Shown piece by piece: positions 27,873 to 37,646 of a stretch of 41,954 nt of DNA. The first letter of the stretch is position 1. Each line of letters opens with the position of its first letter. The DNA is from Thermoplasmata archaeon (GTDB lineage: Archaea > Thermoplasmatota > Thermoplasmata > Lutacidiplasmatales > UBA184), in contig JASHQX010000002.1 in the NCBI GenBank assembly GCA_030038895.1, positions 1 through 41,954 on the forward strand. Reading direction: 5' to 3'. The translations under genes and the position numbers were made by a program. Under the pieces are notes generated by a model. That model was not told where the DNA came from. It saw nothing but the letters and a program-made list of their open reading frames with translations, and did not search any database.

Positions 27873-29201
27873 CTAGAGGTCGTCGTCCTTGTCCGCCCGG
27901 GAACGCCGCTCCTTCCTCGAGGGCTTTACCCGGGGCCGAGGACGACCCCGCCGCGCGGAAGAGGAATCGGTCGTGCGGGAAGAGCTCTTCGAGCGCGCCG
28001 GCTCGTCGTCGTCTTCGTCCTCCTCATCGTCCGAGCGATGCCAGGGACGGAGCGACCGGAGCCACCCGCGTCGCTCGGTCTCTTCCTCGTCGTCCTCTTC
28101 TTCGGACTCGCGCTCCTCTTCCTCCTCTTCCTTCCGCAACGGGGTCTCGATTCCTTCGACCCGGAGCGCGTAATGGATTCCGACCGCGAGCAAGATGATT
28201 CCCGCGATCGTGAGTCCGAGGAACTGCCAGGACTGGGAAGGAACCAAACCGGCTTGGCCCGCGAGGAGGAGCTTGAGCGCTCCGAACCAGGGAATCATCC
28301 CTCGGGCGACCCCGACCACCCAGCCCGGCTCGACCAGCGTGCTGATCACCGGGACCGTTGCCCCTCCCTGGTCGGGCTCACCGATGCAGATGCCAGGGCC
28401 GGTGCACACGTAGTTGTTGTCACCCATCGTAAGGAAGCCGGAGTGCTCGCCAAGGGCGGGCGCCGCGAGGTTGAGCGATACGTTGACCGACATCCACCCG
28501 ATCCGGTAGAGGTCGAGCGTACCGGTGAGGTCGGTCGTCCGGCATTCCCCCGGGGTCCCGGGTGTCGCGTAGACCGCGCGAGATGAGTTCCCGCACGGCA
28601 GGCCCTCGAGATCGGGGGCGCTATAGGAGCGCGAGGCGGGGTTCCAGACGAGGAACAGGATGGCGCGATGGATGATCGGTGTGCCGCTGCCGCCATTCGG
28701 TTGATAGAGGAGGACGTCGCCGTACTCGCCGTAGGTCGAGTATCCTTCCCCCATCCCAACAACGTACGGAACAATCGTGCCATTCGGGACCTTCTGAGCG
28801 AGCACGAGGTCTCCCGTGTTGATGATGCCGAGGACGTCCGAGGAGCCGTGCTGCATGCTCGACGATTGGACGACGTAGACGGGGGGCCAGTTCTGGGTGT
28901 ACGCGTACAACCCGACCAGAAGGACGACGACGATCGCCAGCGCGACCAGCGGCTCGAAGTAGAGCGAGTCCCGCGCCCTCCAGAACACGCGGGGCCGGCC
29001 GGTCGTCTTCCCGACAGGGGCTTCCTCCTCCTCGTCCTCCTCGCCGGATCTCCAGCGCCGTACGGACTCGCGCCGGCGGTGCCTCTCGTGTTGCGTGACA
29101 TGTCGACGCGACGGACGACGGGATTTCCGTTCCTCCTCTTCCACGTCGTCGGAGTCGGGGTCCTCGTCGGGGTCCCCGCGCGATCCGTGCCCCCGGGCCA
29201 T
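27873..29201 (-). CDS. Archaeal type I signal peptidase (S26B/Sec11-like) with long charged N- and C-terminal extensions
   Basis: YVVQSSSMQHGSSDVLGIINTGDLVLAQKV, GDVLLYQPNGGSGTPIIHRAI, FLTMGDNN, second TM LGLTIAGIILLAVGIHYALRV. Confidence 0.85.
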   Translation of the reverse strand: MARGHGSRGDPDEDPDSDDVEEEERKSRRPSRRHVTQHERHRRRESVRRWRSGEEDEEEEAPVGKTTGRPRVFWRARDSLYFEPLVALAIVVVLLVGLYAYTQNWPPVYVVQSSSMQHGSSDVLGIINTGDLVLAQKVPNGTIVPYVVGMGEGYSTYGEYGDVLLYQPNGGSGTPIIHRAILFLVWNPASRSYSAPDLEGLPCGNSSRAVYATPGTPGECRTTDLTGTLDLYRIGWMSVNVSLNLAAPALGEHSGFLTMGDNNYVCTGPGICIGEPDQGGATVPVISTLVEPGWVVGVARGMIPWFGALKLLLAGQAGLVPSQSWQFLGLTIAGIILLAVGIHYALRVEGIETPLRKEEEEEERESEEEDDEEETERRGWLRSLRPWHRSDDEEDEDDDEPARSKSSSRTTDSSSARRGRPRPRVKPSRKERRSRADKDDDL

Positions 29202-29348
29202 CGCAGCGGGCTTCGGCCCGAATCCCCATAACTCTTCGTGTCGATGGGCAGGTGGGCGCGATCCCTCCTCCCTGCTCTAACGATAGGAAATCAAGGATTA
29301 TCTCCTGGCTTGCTCACCGGGAGATCAGGGTTCGGGTGGGTGGCGGGG

Positions 29349-29978
29349 ATGCAGCGATTCGACATTTCCATGCCCCTCTACCGGGGGATGCCCGCGTTCC
29401 CCGGCGATCCCCCCTTCGGTTCGGAGCGGGCCCAATCGATGGACCGGGGCGACCCGTACAATCTGTCCGTGTTGACCCTGGGCTCGCATGTTGGGACGCA
29501 TGTGGATCCTCCGATTCACTTCGTCCGTGAGGGGGCCACGATCGACCGGATCGATCTCAGCATCCTCAATGGGCCCTGCCGTGTTGTTTCGATCCCGGAT
29601 TCGGCCGGATCGGTCGGCCCCCGAGAGCTATCGAGCGTTCCCAAGGGAACCGCGCGAGTCCTGCTGCGCACAGCGAACTCGGAACGGTGGCGGCAAACCC
29701 TCGAGTTTTTCCCGGACTACGTCGCTCTCGCGCCGGACGGGGCGGAGGCGCTGCTCGAACGGGGGACGCGTCTAGTGGGGATCGATTCGCTTTCGATCGA
29801 GCGGGACCCAACGAGACGCTATCCGGTGCATCACCGGCTGCTCGGGTCCGGAGCTCTGATCCTAGAAGGCCTCCTGCTCTCCGAGGTGCCTGCGGGGTCC
29901 TACGAACTGGAGTGCCTTCCGTTGCGCCTCAAGGACGGCGACGGAGGACCGGCCCGGGCGATCCTGACCTCTCCATAG
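29349..29978 (+). CDS. Cyclase family protein (kynurenine formamidase-like)
   Basis: ATG 29349; SHVGTHVDPPIHF matches HxGTHxDxPxH metal-binding motif; DYVALAPDGAEALLERGTRLVGIDSLSIE. Confidence 0.88.
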   Translation: MQRFDISMPLYRGMPAFPGDPPFGSERAQSMDRGDPYNLSVLTLGSHVGTHVDPPIHFVREGATIDRIDLSILNGPCRVVSIPDSAGSVGPRELSSVPKGTARVLLRTANSERWRQTLEFFPDYVALAPDGAEALLERGTRLVGIDSLSIERDPTRRYPVHHRLLGSGALILEGLLLSEVPAGSYELECLPLRLKDGDGGPARAILTSP

Positions 29979-29987
29979 ATCCGCCTC

Positions 29988-30416
29988 ATGAGCATCGCCC
30001 CACCGGGTCCCGGATCCGCACCCCTTCCTCTCGCGACCGCGTCGTTCTACGTCCTCCTCGCGACCCTCGGGCTCTTCGTCGTCATGCTGCTGGTCCTGCG
30101 CACGTACCATCCGAACCGCAAACGCGGGCTCGAAGGGTACCTCGAAGCCGCGGGCGTCAGCCTCGCTTTCCTCGTCTTTTCGGTCCTATTGGTCGTCGCG
30201 ATCGCGCTCCATGATCCCGAAGGTAACCGGACCTCGTTCGCGGCGTACGAAACGATCCTCACCGGCTACTGGCTCGCCTTCGCGATACCGGTCGTCACGG
30301 TAGGAAGCTCGGTGCAGGGCCGCAGCCGCGGTGCCATCCACTGGCTCGTGCCGTCGATCGTGATCGCCGTGGCGATGTTCTTCGTGCTCTTCGCGTACTA
30401 TTACGCCGGGCACTAG
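29988..30416 (+). CDS. Predicted four-TM membrane protein
   Basis: Four hydrophobic segments in 142 aa; follows the cyclase gene by 9 nt. Confidence 0.6.
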   Translation: MSIAPPGPGSAPLPLATASFYVLLATLGLFVVMLLVLRTYHPNRKRGLEGYLEAAGVSLAFLVFSVLLVVAIALHDPEGNRTSFAAYETILTGYWLAFAIPVVTVGSSVQGRSRGAIHWLVPSIVIAVAMFFVLFAYYYAGH

Positions 30417-30431
30417 CCCGAGGGTAATCCC

Positions 30432-30617
30432 TCACGCATCGCGTTCGTTCGGGGGCAGGAGGTCGGGGATTCCATCGTCGATCGGGTAGTCGACCCCGCA
30501 CTTCGCGCAGTGGAGCGTGCCGGTGACGATGTCGGTCTCCTCCCGCTCGCGGGCCGTGAGCGTGAGCTCTCCCCGGCAGACCGGGCACCGAAGGATCTCG
30601 AGAAGCTCCGGTCTCAT
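30432..30617 (-). CDS. Trm112-like zinc protein
   Basis: LLEILRCPVCRGELTL...GTLHCAKCGVDYPIDDGIPDLLP. Confidence 0.85.
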   Translation of the reverse strand: MRPELLEILRCPVCRGELTLTAREREETDIVTGTLHCAKCGVDYPIDDGIPDLLPPNERDA

Positions 30618-31849
30618 CTCGCCCCTCCCTCCACGATACCGTACCCGATCAGCCGCCAGGCGTTCAGACGCCGGGAGATCGCCACGCGGCTACCAGGGAA
30701 CACCGTGACCGCGCGGTTGAGCGAGAGCTCGACGTCGTCCCCGCGGGCGCTCGTCACCTTGCCACTCGCCACCGTGGTGCCCACGGTGATCGCAAGGAGC
30801 TCGCTCGTGCGGATCCGCTCGACCTTGATCTCCCGCTGGGCCCCGAGGACGCGGTCGAGAAGTGTCGCCTTGAGGCGGATCTTCTGGCTGACGGGTGGCA
30901 AGGTGCCGGCGGTGCCGATGAGGCGTCCGGTCAATCCGTCGCCCTTGGCCAGGGCGGGATCGAGGCCGGTCCCCAGGGCGGCGAGGCCGCCGGGATGAAG
31001 CTCGTCCCACTGCTGGCCCCCCGACACGATGGACGTGACGTGCGTGGTCATGGACTCGGTCATCGCAGTACCCTCGCCCAAGCGGCCCGGGCGGATCTCG
31101 ATCTCTTCGCCGACCGTGATCTTGCCCTGGAGAAGCGATCCCCCGAGGACGCCGCCGCGAAGGTCGCGTGGTCGGGTTCCCGGACGATTGACGTCGAACG
31201 AGCGGGCGACGTACATGAGGGGCGGCTTCGACGCATCCCGGGGAGGGGTCGGGATAACCTGCTCGATCGCGCCGATGAGCGCATCGATCCCGACCTTGTG
31301 GTTCGCGCTGACGGGGACGACCGGCGCACCCGAGATCGGTGAACCCTTGAGGAACTCCTCAATCTCCCCGTGGTTCTCGCTGGCCGCCTCTGCGGTGAGG
31401 AGGTCGATCTTGTTCTGGACCACCACGACCTTCCGGACGCCGATGATGTCGAGTGCATAGAGGTGCTCGCGCGTCTGGGGCTGGGGTACGTGCTCGTTGG
31501 CGGCGATCAGGAGGAGGGCCCCATCCATGATCGCGGCGCCCGAGAGCATTGTCTCCATCAGGGTCTCGTGGCCGGGGGCATCGACGAACGAGACCGCGCG
31601 AAGGAACTTCGCCTCCTTTCCGCACGACGGGCAGACCGGGGTGACCGAGTACCCGGTCGGCTCGGGACAGTCGGGGCATTTGTAGAACGCTGCGTCGGCG
31701 TACCCGAGCTTGATCGAGATCCCGCGCTTTAGCTCCTCGGAGTGGCGATCTGTCCACTCCCCGGTCAGCGCCTGGGTCAGCGTGGTCTTGCCGTGATCGA
31801 CGTGCCCGACAAGGCCGATGTTGACCTCGGGCTGGCGAGGGACCTTCAT
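30614..31849 (-). CDS. eif2g: Translation initiation factor 2 subunit gamma
   Basis: NIGLVGHVDHGKTTLTQALTG, DAPGHETLMETMLSGAAIMDGALLLIAANE, VQNKIDL, CPDCPEPTGYSVTPVCPSCG. Confidence 0.96.
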   Translation of the reverse strand: MKVPRQPEVNIGLVGHVDHGKTTLTQALTGEWTDRHSEELKRGISIKLGYADAAFYKCPDCPEPTGYSVTPVCPSCGKEAKFLRAVSFVDAPGHETLMETMLSGAAIMDGALLLIAANEHVPQPQTREHLYALDIIGVRKVVVVQNKIDLLTAEAASENHGEIEEFLKGSPISGAPVVPVSANHKVGIDALIGAIEQVIPTPPRDASKPPLMYVARSFDVNRPGTRPRDLRGGVLGGSLLQGKITVGEEIEIRPGRLGEGTAMTESMTTHVTSIVSGGQQWDELHPGGLAALGTGLDPALAKGDGLTGRLIGTAGTLPPVSQKIRLKATLLDRVLGAQREIKVERIRTSELLAITVGTTVASGKVTSARGDDVELSLNRAVTVFPGSRVAISRRLNAWRLIGYGIVEGGAR

Positions 31850-32223
31850 GAGGCGCCGAAGAGCTCCGCGAGCGGTTTCGAACCCTTCTGTTCCACGATC
31901 AGGTTGATCTGCACGGTGTCCTCGCTGATCGTGTTGCCGCGGAACGTTCGGCGCTTGCGCATTCCCGCGCGGGGGGCGTTGAAGCCGAAACCGGAACCGA
32001 CGTAGAGCCGGGTCTGTCGGGCGCCCGGCAGATCCGGGCGGAGAGGGAAGCCGCTCTTGTCGGTGCCTCCGGTGATACGGAAGGTGTAACCCGTCGCCCC
32101 GATCAGCTCCCCCCCGATGGTCTCACCGATGCGCTTTCCGAGGAAGCCGGCGGCCTGGGGATCTCCGACGGTCCGCGCGAGGGACCGGGCCTCCTCCGCG
32201 ATCACGAGTTTGTACTCGACCAT
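31846..32223 (-). CDS. rps6e: Small ribosomal subunit protein eS6
   Basis: KLVIAEEARSLART, GKRIGETIGGELIGATGYTFRITGGTDKSGFPLRPDLPGARQTRLYVGSGFG; overlaps aIF2-gamma start by 4 nt. Confidence 0.95.
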   Translation of the reverse strand: MVEYKLVIAEEARSLARTVGDPQAAGFLGKRIGETIGGELIGATGYTFRITGGTDKSGFPLRPDLPGARQTRLYVGSGFGFNAPRAGMRKRRTFRGNTISEDTVQINLIVEQKGSKPLAELFGAS

Positions 32224-32261
32224 GGGGTGCCACTGACGTGCGGCGGCGCGCCAGCGGTGGG

Positions 32262-32271
32262 GTCTTTATAA
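32262..32271 (-). promoter_or_regulatory. Probable TATA box for rps6e-eif2g-trm112 operon
   Basis: tttataaggg / cccttataaa upstream of the minus-strand start at 32223. Confidence 0.5.
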
Positions 32272-32407
32272 GGGTTGTTGAAAGATTCCCGCCGACCCGC
32301 AGTTTCGGCGCGCCCGTCGGGCTCGGCTGCGATTCGCTGCCGTCGGTCGTTGGAACCACGCGACTTTATCGGGGAGTCCTTCGTCGCCCGGCCGAGGCGA
32401 GTGGCGA

Positions 32408-33322
32408 TTGGACGAATTGGGTCCGGCGATACTGGGCGCCCAGATCGCGGTGCTGATCGGCGGATTCGGCTTCGCCGCGTTCGCGGACTGGCGGGACCGT
32501 GAGGTCTCGGACCATCTCTGGCAGGTGATGGGGGCCCTCGGCCTCGTGCTCGGCGTATGGCTATTCTCGAGCGGAGGAATTCTTCCCGTGGCCATCTGGG
32601 TCCTCGTTGGCGGGTTCACCTTTCAACACATGTTCGCCTGGACCTTCGGGCCGAGGTTCGAGCGGTTCGAGGATCTCTTCGATCTCGCTCTCTACCTGTT
32701 CGTCATCATCGTTGTCGCACTCGCGTCGATTCGATACGGGGTCGGGTCCAGCGCGGTCCCGTACGCCGTGATCGCCCTACTCGTCACCGTCCTCTTCGCT
32801 CGCGCCGCGTTCGAGGCGGGCCTCCTATTCGGAGGCGCGGACGCAAAGGCCCTCATGATCGCCGGAATCCTTATCCCGGTGTACTCCAGCCCGCTTCTCT
32901 ATGCCCCGATGGCAGTCGTACGGGTCAATTCGATCCTTCCCTTCCCCCTGAGTGTCCTGATGGACGCCGCGCTCTTCTCGGCGGCGATCCCGATCGCGGT
33001 GGTCGCCCGCAACGCCTACCGTGGCGAGCTCAACGGTTGGAAGTCGTTCACCGGTTACACGATCCCGGTACGGGAGCTTCCCCAACGGTACGTCTGGATT
33101 CGCAACCCCATGTCCCGGGACGCCCGTGCCGAAGAAGAGGAGATCGAAACGTCCGAGCAGGACCGCCTGCGGCGCGTCCGTGTCGCCCGCGAGCTCGCTG
33201 AGCGCGGGGTCGAGCGTGTCTGGGTCACGCCCCAGATTCCGTATCTCGTCCTGCTCGCGATTGGGGTCGTCACCGCGCTTCTGGCCGGCAATCTCGTGGT
33301 CGACCTGTTCACGCTCATCTAA
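32408..33322 (+). CDS. A24 family prepilin/prearchaellin peptidase
   Basis: AFADWRDREVSDHLW and FGGADAKALMIAGILIPV (two Asp motifs), multi-TM; start codon uncertain (TTG 32408 or nearby GTG). Confidence 0.87.
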   Translation: MDELGPAILGAQIAVLIGGFGFAAFADWRDREVSDHLWQVMGALGLVLGVWLFSSGGILPVAIWVLVGGFTFQHMFAWTFGPRFERFEDLFDLALYLFVIIVVALASIRYGVGSSAVPYAVIALLVTVLFARAAFEAGLLFGGADAKALMIAGILIPVYSSPLLYAPMAVVRVNSILPFPLSVLMDAALFSAAIPIAVVARNAYRGELNGWKSFTGYTIPVRELPQRYVWIRNPMSRDARAEEEEIETSEQDRLRRVRVARELAERGVERVWVTPQIPYLVLLAIGVVTALLAGNLVVDLFTLI

Positions 33323-33370
33323 GGTCTGCCTGCGAAAGCTTTTCTCCGTCCCGTTCGTCGGTCGCTACCG

Positions 33371-33796
33371 GTGCCAGACTCTGAGGCCTTGGCGAAGTCC
33401 CACCCCATCCGGGTTCTCATCGCGAAGCCCGGTCTCGATGGGCATGACCGCGGGGCGAAGGTGGTCGCGCGCGCCCTCCGGGACGCGGGCATGGAGGTGA
33501 TCTACGCCGGGTTGCGCCAGACCCCCGAGGAGATCGTGCGGGCCGCGCTCGAGGAGGACGTCGACCTCATCGGACTTTCCATCCTATCGGGGGCGCACAT
33601 GGCCTTAATCCCTCGCGTCCTCACGCTCCTGAAGAAGAACAAGGCGGCGTCGATTCCCGTCTTCGCCGGCGGTATCATCCCCGACGAGGATGCCCGAAAA
33701 CTCCGCGCCGCCGGCGTGCGCGCGATTTTCGGCCCGGGTGCCTCGCTCGAACAGATTGTCTCGACTGCTCAGAAGCTGGCCCGATCGGCGGCATGA
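33371..33796 (+). CDS. mcmA2: Methylmalonyl-CoA mutase small subunit, B12-binding domain
   Basis: [35 protein letters not shown] (DxHxxG), [14 protein letters not shown]. Confidence 0.95.
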   Translation: MPDSEALAKSHPIRVLIAKPGLDGHDRGAKVVARALRDAGMEVIYAGLRQTPEEIVRAALEEDVDLIGLSILSGAHMALIPRVLTLLKKNKAASIPVFAGGIIPDEDARKLRAAGVRAIFGPGASLEQIVSTAQKLARSAA

Positions 33797-34758
33797 AGGG
33801 GGCGCGTTCGCTCCCACCGGTGGCGCGGGCGATCGTCGGCGGGGACCGCCGAGCGCTCGCGCGTGCGATCACGGCGATCGAGAACGGCGACCCCGGCGCG
33901 GGCCCGGTCCTGAAAGCCCTCTTCTCGCGAGCGCGCCAGGTGCCGATCGTCGGCGTTGCCGGCCCGCTCGGAGTGGGCAAGTCGAGCCTCCTCAATCTCC
34001 TCGTCGGGCATCTGAGGGGCCTCGGACGTACGGTCGCGGTGATCGCGGTCGATCCCTCGAGTCCGTTCTCCGGAGGATCTGTCCTCGGCGACCGGATCCG
34101 GTTCGAGGGTCGCGCGGACGACCCGGGCGTCTTCTTCCGCTCGATGGCGAGCCGGGGCGCGGCGGGCGGTGTCGCGGCGGCAACGCTCGAGGCCGCGCGG
34201 GTCCTCGCCGCCGCGGGGTTCGACATCATCCTCGTCGAGACAGTCGGCAGCGGCCAAGTGGACGTGGCGATCCGGGAGATCGCGACCACCCGCGTGGTTG
34301 TCCTCGTCCCGCATCTCGGGGACGAGGTCCAGACGCTCAAGGCCGGCCTCTTCGAGATCGCCGATGTCTTCTGCGTGAACAAGACCGACCTGCCCGGGGC
34401 GGACTCGGCACAGCGCGATCTCGCTGATCTGGTCGCGATGTTCCCCGCCGGGTCTGGATGGGTACCGCGGATCGTCGGGACCTCCACGACGGTACCGAGA
34501 GGGATCGCCGAGCTGTGGGAGGCGATCCAGGCGCACGAGTCATTCCTCGACTCCTCGGGGACCCGTCGCGCGGGCGAGCGTCATCGACTCGCGACGGAGA
34601 TCGTCGGGCTCGTCCGCGACCGGGTCGGACGCGAGCTCACCCATCAGCTCGAGCGGGACGCCGACCTTCGCCGGCTCCTCGACCGGGTCGTTGCCCGGGA
34701 GATCGACCCCCGCACGGCGGCCGAGCGGCTGCGTCCAACCGTACGGCGCCAGTCCTAG
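33793..34758 (+). CDS. meaB: Methylmalonyl-CoA mutase-associated GTPase MeaB
   Basis: [60 protein letters not shown]; 4-nt overlap with mcmA2. Confidence 0.95.
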   Translation: MKGARSLPPVARAIVGGDRRALARAITAIENGDPGAGPVLKALFSRARQVPIVGVAGPLGVGKSSLLNLLVGHLRGLGRTVAVIAVDPSSPFSGGSVLGDRIRFEGRADDPGVFFRSMASRGAAGGVAAATLEAARVLAAAGFDIILVETVGSGQVDVAIREIATTRVVVLVPHLGDEVQTLKAGLFEIADVFCVNKTDLPGADSAQRDLADLVAMFPAGSGWVPRIVGTSTTVPRGIAELWEAIQAHESFLDSSGTRRAGERHRLATEIVGLVRDRVGRELTHQLERDADLRRLLDRVVAREIDPRTAAERLRPTVRRQS

Positions 34759-34762
34759 GTCT

Positions 34763-35338
34763 ATGGCCGGCTCGTTGGTGGACGTCGCAATCCTACTGTT
34801 CGTTCTTGCGGCGATCCTTGCCTACTTCATTTTCGCCTCGTTCGCTTTTGGCGCCGGGTACCAGCCCACCCCCCAGCGCTCGGTCGAGGCGATGCTCCGG
34901 TACGCCGAGGTGGGGCCCGAGGATACTGTGTACGACCTCGGGGCGGGAACCGGAGCGATCGTCTTCCGTGCGGCGAGGATCTACCGTGCTCGGGTCGTCG
35001 GGACGGAGGTCGAACCGATCCGGGTGCTCATCCTCCGGCTCCGACGGCGGTTCGGTCCGGCGGCCGATCGGATCACCATCCGCTGGGGAAACCTCTTTTC
35101 CCAGGACTTCCGCCCGGCGACCGTGGTGACCGCGTTCCTCTGGCCGGGCGCGATGGCGCGGCTCCGGCCCAAGTTCGAATCCGAGCTCGCCCCCGGGGCG
35201 CGCGTGGTGAGCTACTATCACCCGATGGTCGGATGGACGGCGGAGAAGGAGGACCCAGAGACGATGGTATACCTCTACCGGTGGCCGGATGCACGGCGAC
35301 CTACGCCGGAGGAGTCCGGTGTTACGGGTGGTAGATGA
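34763..35338 (+). CDS. Membrane-anchored class I SAM-dependent methyltransferase
   Basis: N-terminal TM VDVAILLFVLAAILAYFIFASFAFG; DTVYDLGAGTGAIVFRAA SAM motif. Confidence 0.82.
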   Translation: MAGSLVDVAILLFVLAAILAYFIFASFAFGAGYQPTPQRSVEAMLRYAEVGPEDTVYDLGAGTGAIVFRAARIYRARVVGTEVEPIRVLILRLRRRFGPAADRITIRWGNLFSQDFRPATVVTAFLWPGAMARLRPKFESELAPGARVVSYYHPMVGWTAEKEDPETMVYLYRWPDARRPTPEESGVTGGR

Positions 35339-35450
35339 ACCAGAAGCCTGCTCCGACCGCGAAGACCGCGAGGATCACGAGGCCTCCAACGATCCACCCT
35401 AGGTTGGCCCCCCGCGTGTCCTCCCTGGCCGCCGGATGACCCATCCCCAT
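35322..35450 (-). CDS. Single-pass membrane microprotein (42 aa)
   Basis: MGMGHPAAREDTRGANLGWIVGGLVILAVFAVGAGFWFIYHP; one strong TM helix; starts at ATG inside the longer 61-aa listed ORF. Confidence 0.5.
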   Translation of the reverse strand: MGMGHPAAREDTRGANLGWIVGGLVILAVFAVGAGFWFIYHP

Positions 35451-35490
35451 TCCGTCACCCCAACCTACGTGCGAGGCGGCCCTCCGGCGG

Positions 35491-35622
35491 TCATGGGATC
35501 GGTCCACCGATCAGGCCGTTGAAGCCGAGGTAGAGGATGAGGGCGCCGGCCGCGATCGCGACCGCGAAGACGACCACGAGGAACTTCAGCGGGACTGCGG
35601 GGGTCGGATTGGCGGCAGCCAT
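35491..35622 (-). CDS. Single-pass membrane microprotein (43 aa), not in the supplied ORF track
   Basis: Reverse-strand translation MAAANPTPAVPLKFLVVVFAVAIAAGALILYLGFNGLIGGPIP, complete with ATG and TGA. Confidence 0.5.
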   Translation of the reverse strand: MAAANPTPAVPLKFLVVVFAVAIAAGALILYLGFNGLIGGPIP

Positions 35623-35700
35623 GGCCGCGAGTAGCCGGTGGAATTCAAGTATCCGTCGTAGGAACTCGGGACCCGCACTCGCTAGAGGAGTTATGGCGGG

Positions 35701-36615
35701 TCACTCGGTCTTTGCCGGTGCCTTTGCAGGCGCGGAGCGGCGGGTCGGCTTGGGAGCGGGGGCCGGTTCGGTCGGGGCCGCCGTATCCGCTGCCGGCGGG
35801 GCCGGAACTCCGGGAGCGGGCGCTGTCTCCTTCGCGGGGGCCTTCGGGGGGGTCGGCTCAGCTTTCTTCTCGCTCGAGGGAGTGACGTACTCTTCCACGA
35901 TCCGGATGGTCTCGGGGTGCAGGTAGGTCCGCAGCCGATCGATCACCCGGGGTTTCGCCGCCATCCATGCGATGTCGAACTTCGAGCGCTCGGGGATCCT
36001 GAGTGTGAGAGTCTTCTCGCGATGTTCGATGTGGAACTCGCTCGATCGCCCATACTGGAGCTCGAGGATCGCGCGAGCCTTCGCCACGGAGTCCGCGATC
36101 CTCTCGACGACCTTGAACGTCCCCTTGATCCGACGGCCTGCGAAGGGGGGATTGAAGTCCACCCGGACGCGCGCCGCGGTCATCGACATGACCCGCCCGC
36201 GCCGACCTTCAATCGTGAGGACCGTTCCGACGTCGAGATGCGCGTTCTCCCGTCGCATCTCGGGCAACCGCTCGATCTCGTGCATCGAGAACAGCTCGAT
36301 CAGTTTTGGATCTCGCTCGCCGAACGCCTCGGCCGGAGCGAACTCGCGTGCGACCTCCTCGCCGACCGGGATGCCGGCGAGGGCGTTCTCGACCCCCGTC
36401 GGGAAGTAGTCGCCCCCAATCTGGTGCGGTCGAGGTCCCCAGGTACGTCCCTCGGCGGCAGGCAGGTGAGCGTTCTGCGCCACCTCCTCGTGCGTCGTGT
36501 CGAGCAACTCGGTCTTGCCCCCGATCTCGGACCAGAGGTCGTACTCGATCCGGACGAGGTCCCCCGCCTGCGTGAGATCGGCGGCGGCGGTGCCCGGAGG
36601 GGTCTCTGCCGTCAT
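35701..36615 (-). CDS. FKBP-type (SlyD-like) peptidyl-prolyl cis-trans isomerase with Ala/Pro/Lys-rich C-terminal tail
   Basis: GDLVRIEYDLWSEIGGKTELLDTT, PHQIGGDYFPTGVENALAGIPVGEEVAREFAPAEAFGERDPKLIELF, VRVDFNPPFAGRRIKGTFKV. Confidence 0.88.
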   Translation of the reverse strand: MTAETPPGTAAADLTQAGDLVRIEYDLWSEIGGKTELLDTTHEEVAQNAHLPAAEGRTWGPRPHQIGGDYFPTGVENALAGIPVGEEVAREFAPAEAFGERDPKLIELFSMHEIERLPEMRRENAHLDVGTVLTIEGRRGRVMSMTAARVRVDFNPPFAGRRIKGTFKVVERIADSVAKARAILELQYGRSSEFHIEHREKTLTLRIPERSKFDIAWMAAKPRVIDRLRTYLHPETIRIVEEYVTPSSEKKAEPTPPKAPAKETAPAPGVPAPPAADTAAPTEPAPAPKPTRRSAPAKAPAKTE

Positions 36616-36701
36616 GGCCCCGCCGAACCGGGGGGTCGGATAACGTTTTTCGGTACCATCGGGGCCGCCAAACGGACAGGGATTGGTCCGGGTCTGGGAA
36701 G

Positions 36702-37556
36702 TTACCTCGCGGAGATTCCGGCAGGTACCGGAGTAGCCGTCCGGACTCGACGACGTCGCTCCCGTACCATCGCCGAGAGGAGGGCGGGCGGTTTCATCAG
36801 CGCGTCCAGATAACGGAGGGGATGTTGGACGGGGCGCCTCTGTTCCCTCAGTCTCGCTCCAAGCTCGCCGTTCTTGAGGAGTGACATCGCCATGGGAACG
36901 TGGTAGAGTCGGTAGCGCCTGGACGCCCAGCGGAAGAGGTTCGTCTCATCGCTCTTGTCGTGGTAGACCCAAGCGTCCGGGACGTACAGCCCGTGGAGCC
37001 CGGAGTGGACCGCGCGGATTTCCAGGTCGTAGTCCTCCGCGCCGGGGATAGTCGGGTCGAAGTGCAGGGCGCGAAGTGCTGCGGTCCTCCACGCGGTATT
37101 CTGAAGGGGGAGGTACGTCACGCTTTTTCCGACGAGATCGTCGTAGATCGATTGTTCGAGCAGAGCGACGTACTGCTCGATCGGCCCGTGCGGAGGCCGC
37201 CGGGGACGCGTAGGTCCTCCCGTGAAATCGGCTCGTCCCTGCTCGATGGGAGTGACGAGACGCTCAAGCCATTCCGGGGGCGCGACCTCGTCCGTGTCGA
37301 GGAAGGCTGTGGTCGCCGAGTCGATGCTCTCAAGAGATCCCTCGCGCGCATCGACGGCCCGACCCGGGATCCGCTCAACCCGGATCGGCAAGCCGGGAAA
37401 TCGCCGCTCGGCCTCGGCGAATAGGGCCGGCGGGCTCGCCGGTGAGCCAGCGATCAACACCTGATCGGGTCGACGGGTCTGCTGATCGAGCGACGCAAGA
37501 GCATCGAGAAGGCGCGGATCGTCAAGGACGGCTAGTTCGACGCAAATCGTTCCCAC
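36702..37556 (-). CDS. Family 2 glycosyltransferase
   Basis: LDDPRLLDALASLDQQTRRPDQVLIAG, ATTAFLDTDEVAPPEWLERL, FDPTIPGAEDYDLEIRAV. Confidence 0.87.
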   Translation of the reverse strand: MGTICVELAVLDDPRLLDALASLDQQTRRPDQVLIAGSPASPPALFAEAERRFPGLPIRVERIPGRAVDAREGSLESIDSATTAFLDTDEVAPPEWLERLVTPIEQGRADFTGGPTRPRRPPHGPIEQYVALLEQSIYDDLVGKSVTYLPLQNTAWRTAALRALHFDPTIPGAEDYDLEIRAVHSGLHGLYVPDAWVYHDKSDETNLFRWASRRYRLYHVPMAMSLLKNGELGARLREQRRPVQHPLRYLDALMKPPALLSAMVRERRRRVRTATPVPAGISAR

Positions 37557-37646
37557 GGTTGCTCGGCACCGGTCGGGACGCGGACCCGACCCGGCCCTCT
37601 ACCTTACGCCGCCAAGCACTTTATCTCGTGGGGGGGTGGTCGTCCC

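Noticed and set aside
28000-28175. Repeat-like gaggaggaa/tcctcctc tracts
   Set aside because: Explained by Glu/Asp/Ser codon runs in the signal peptidase C-terminal tail
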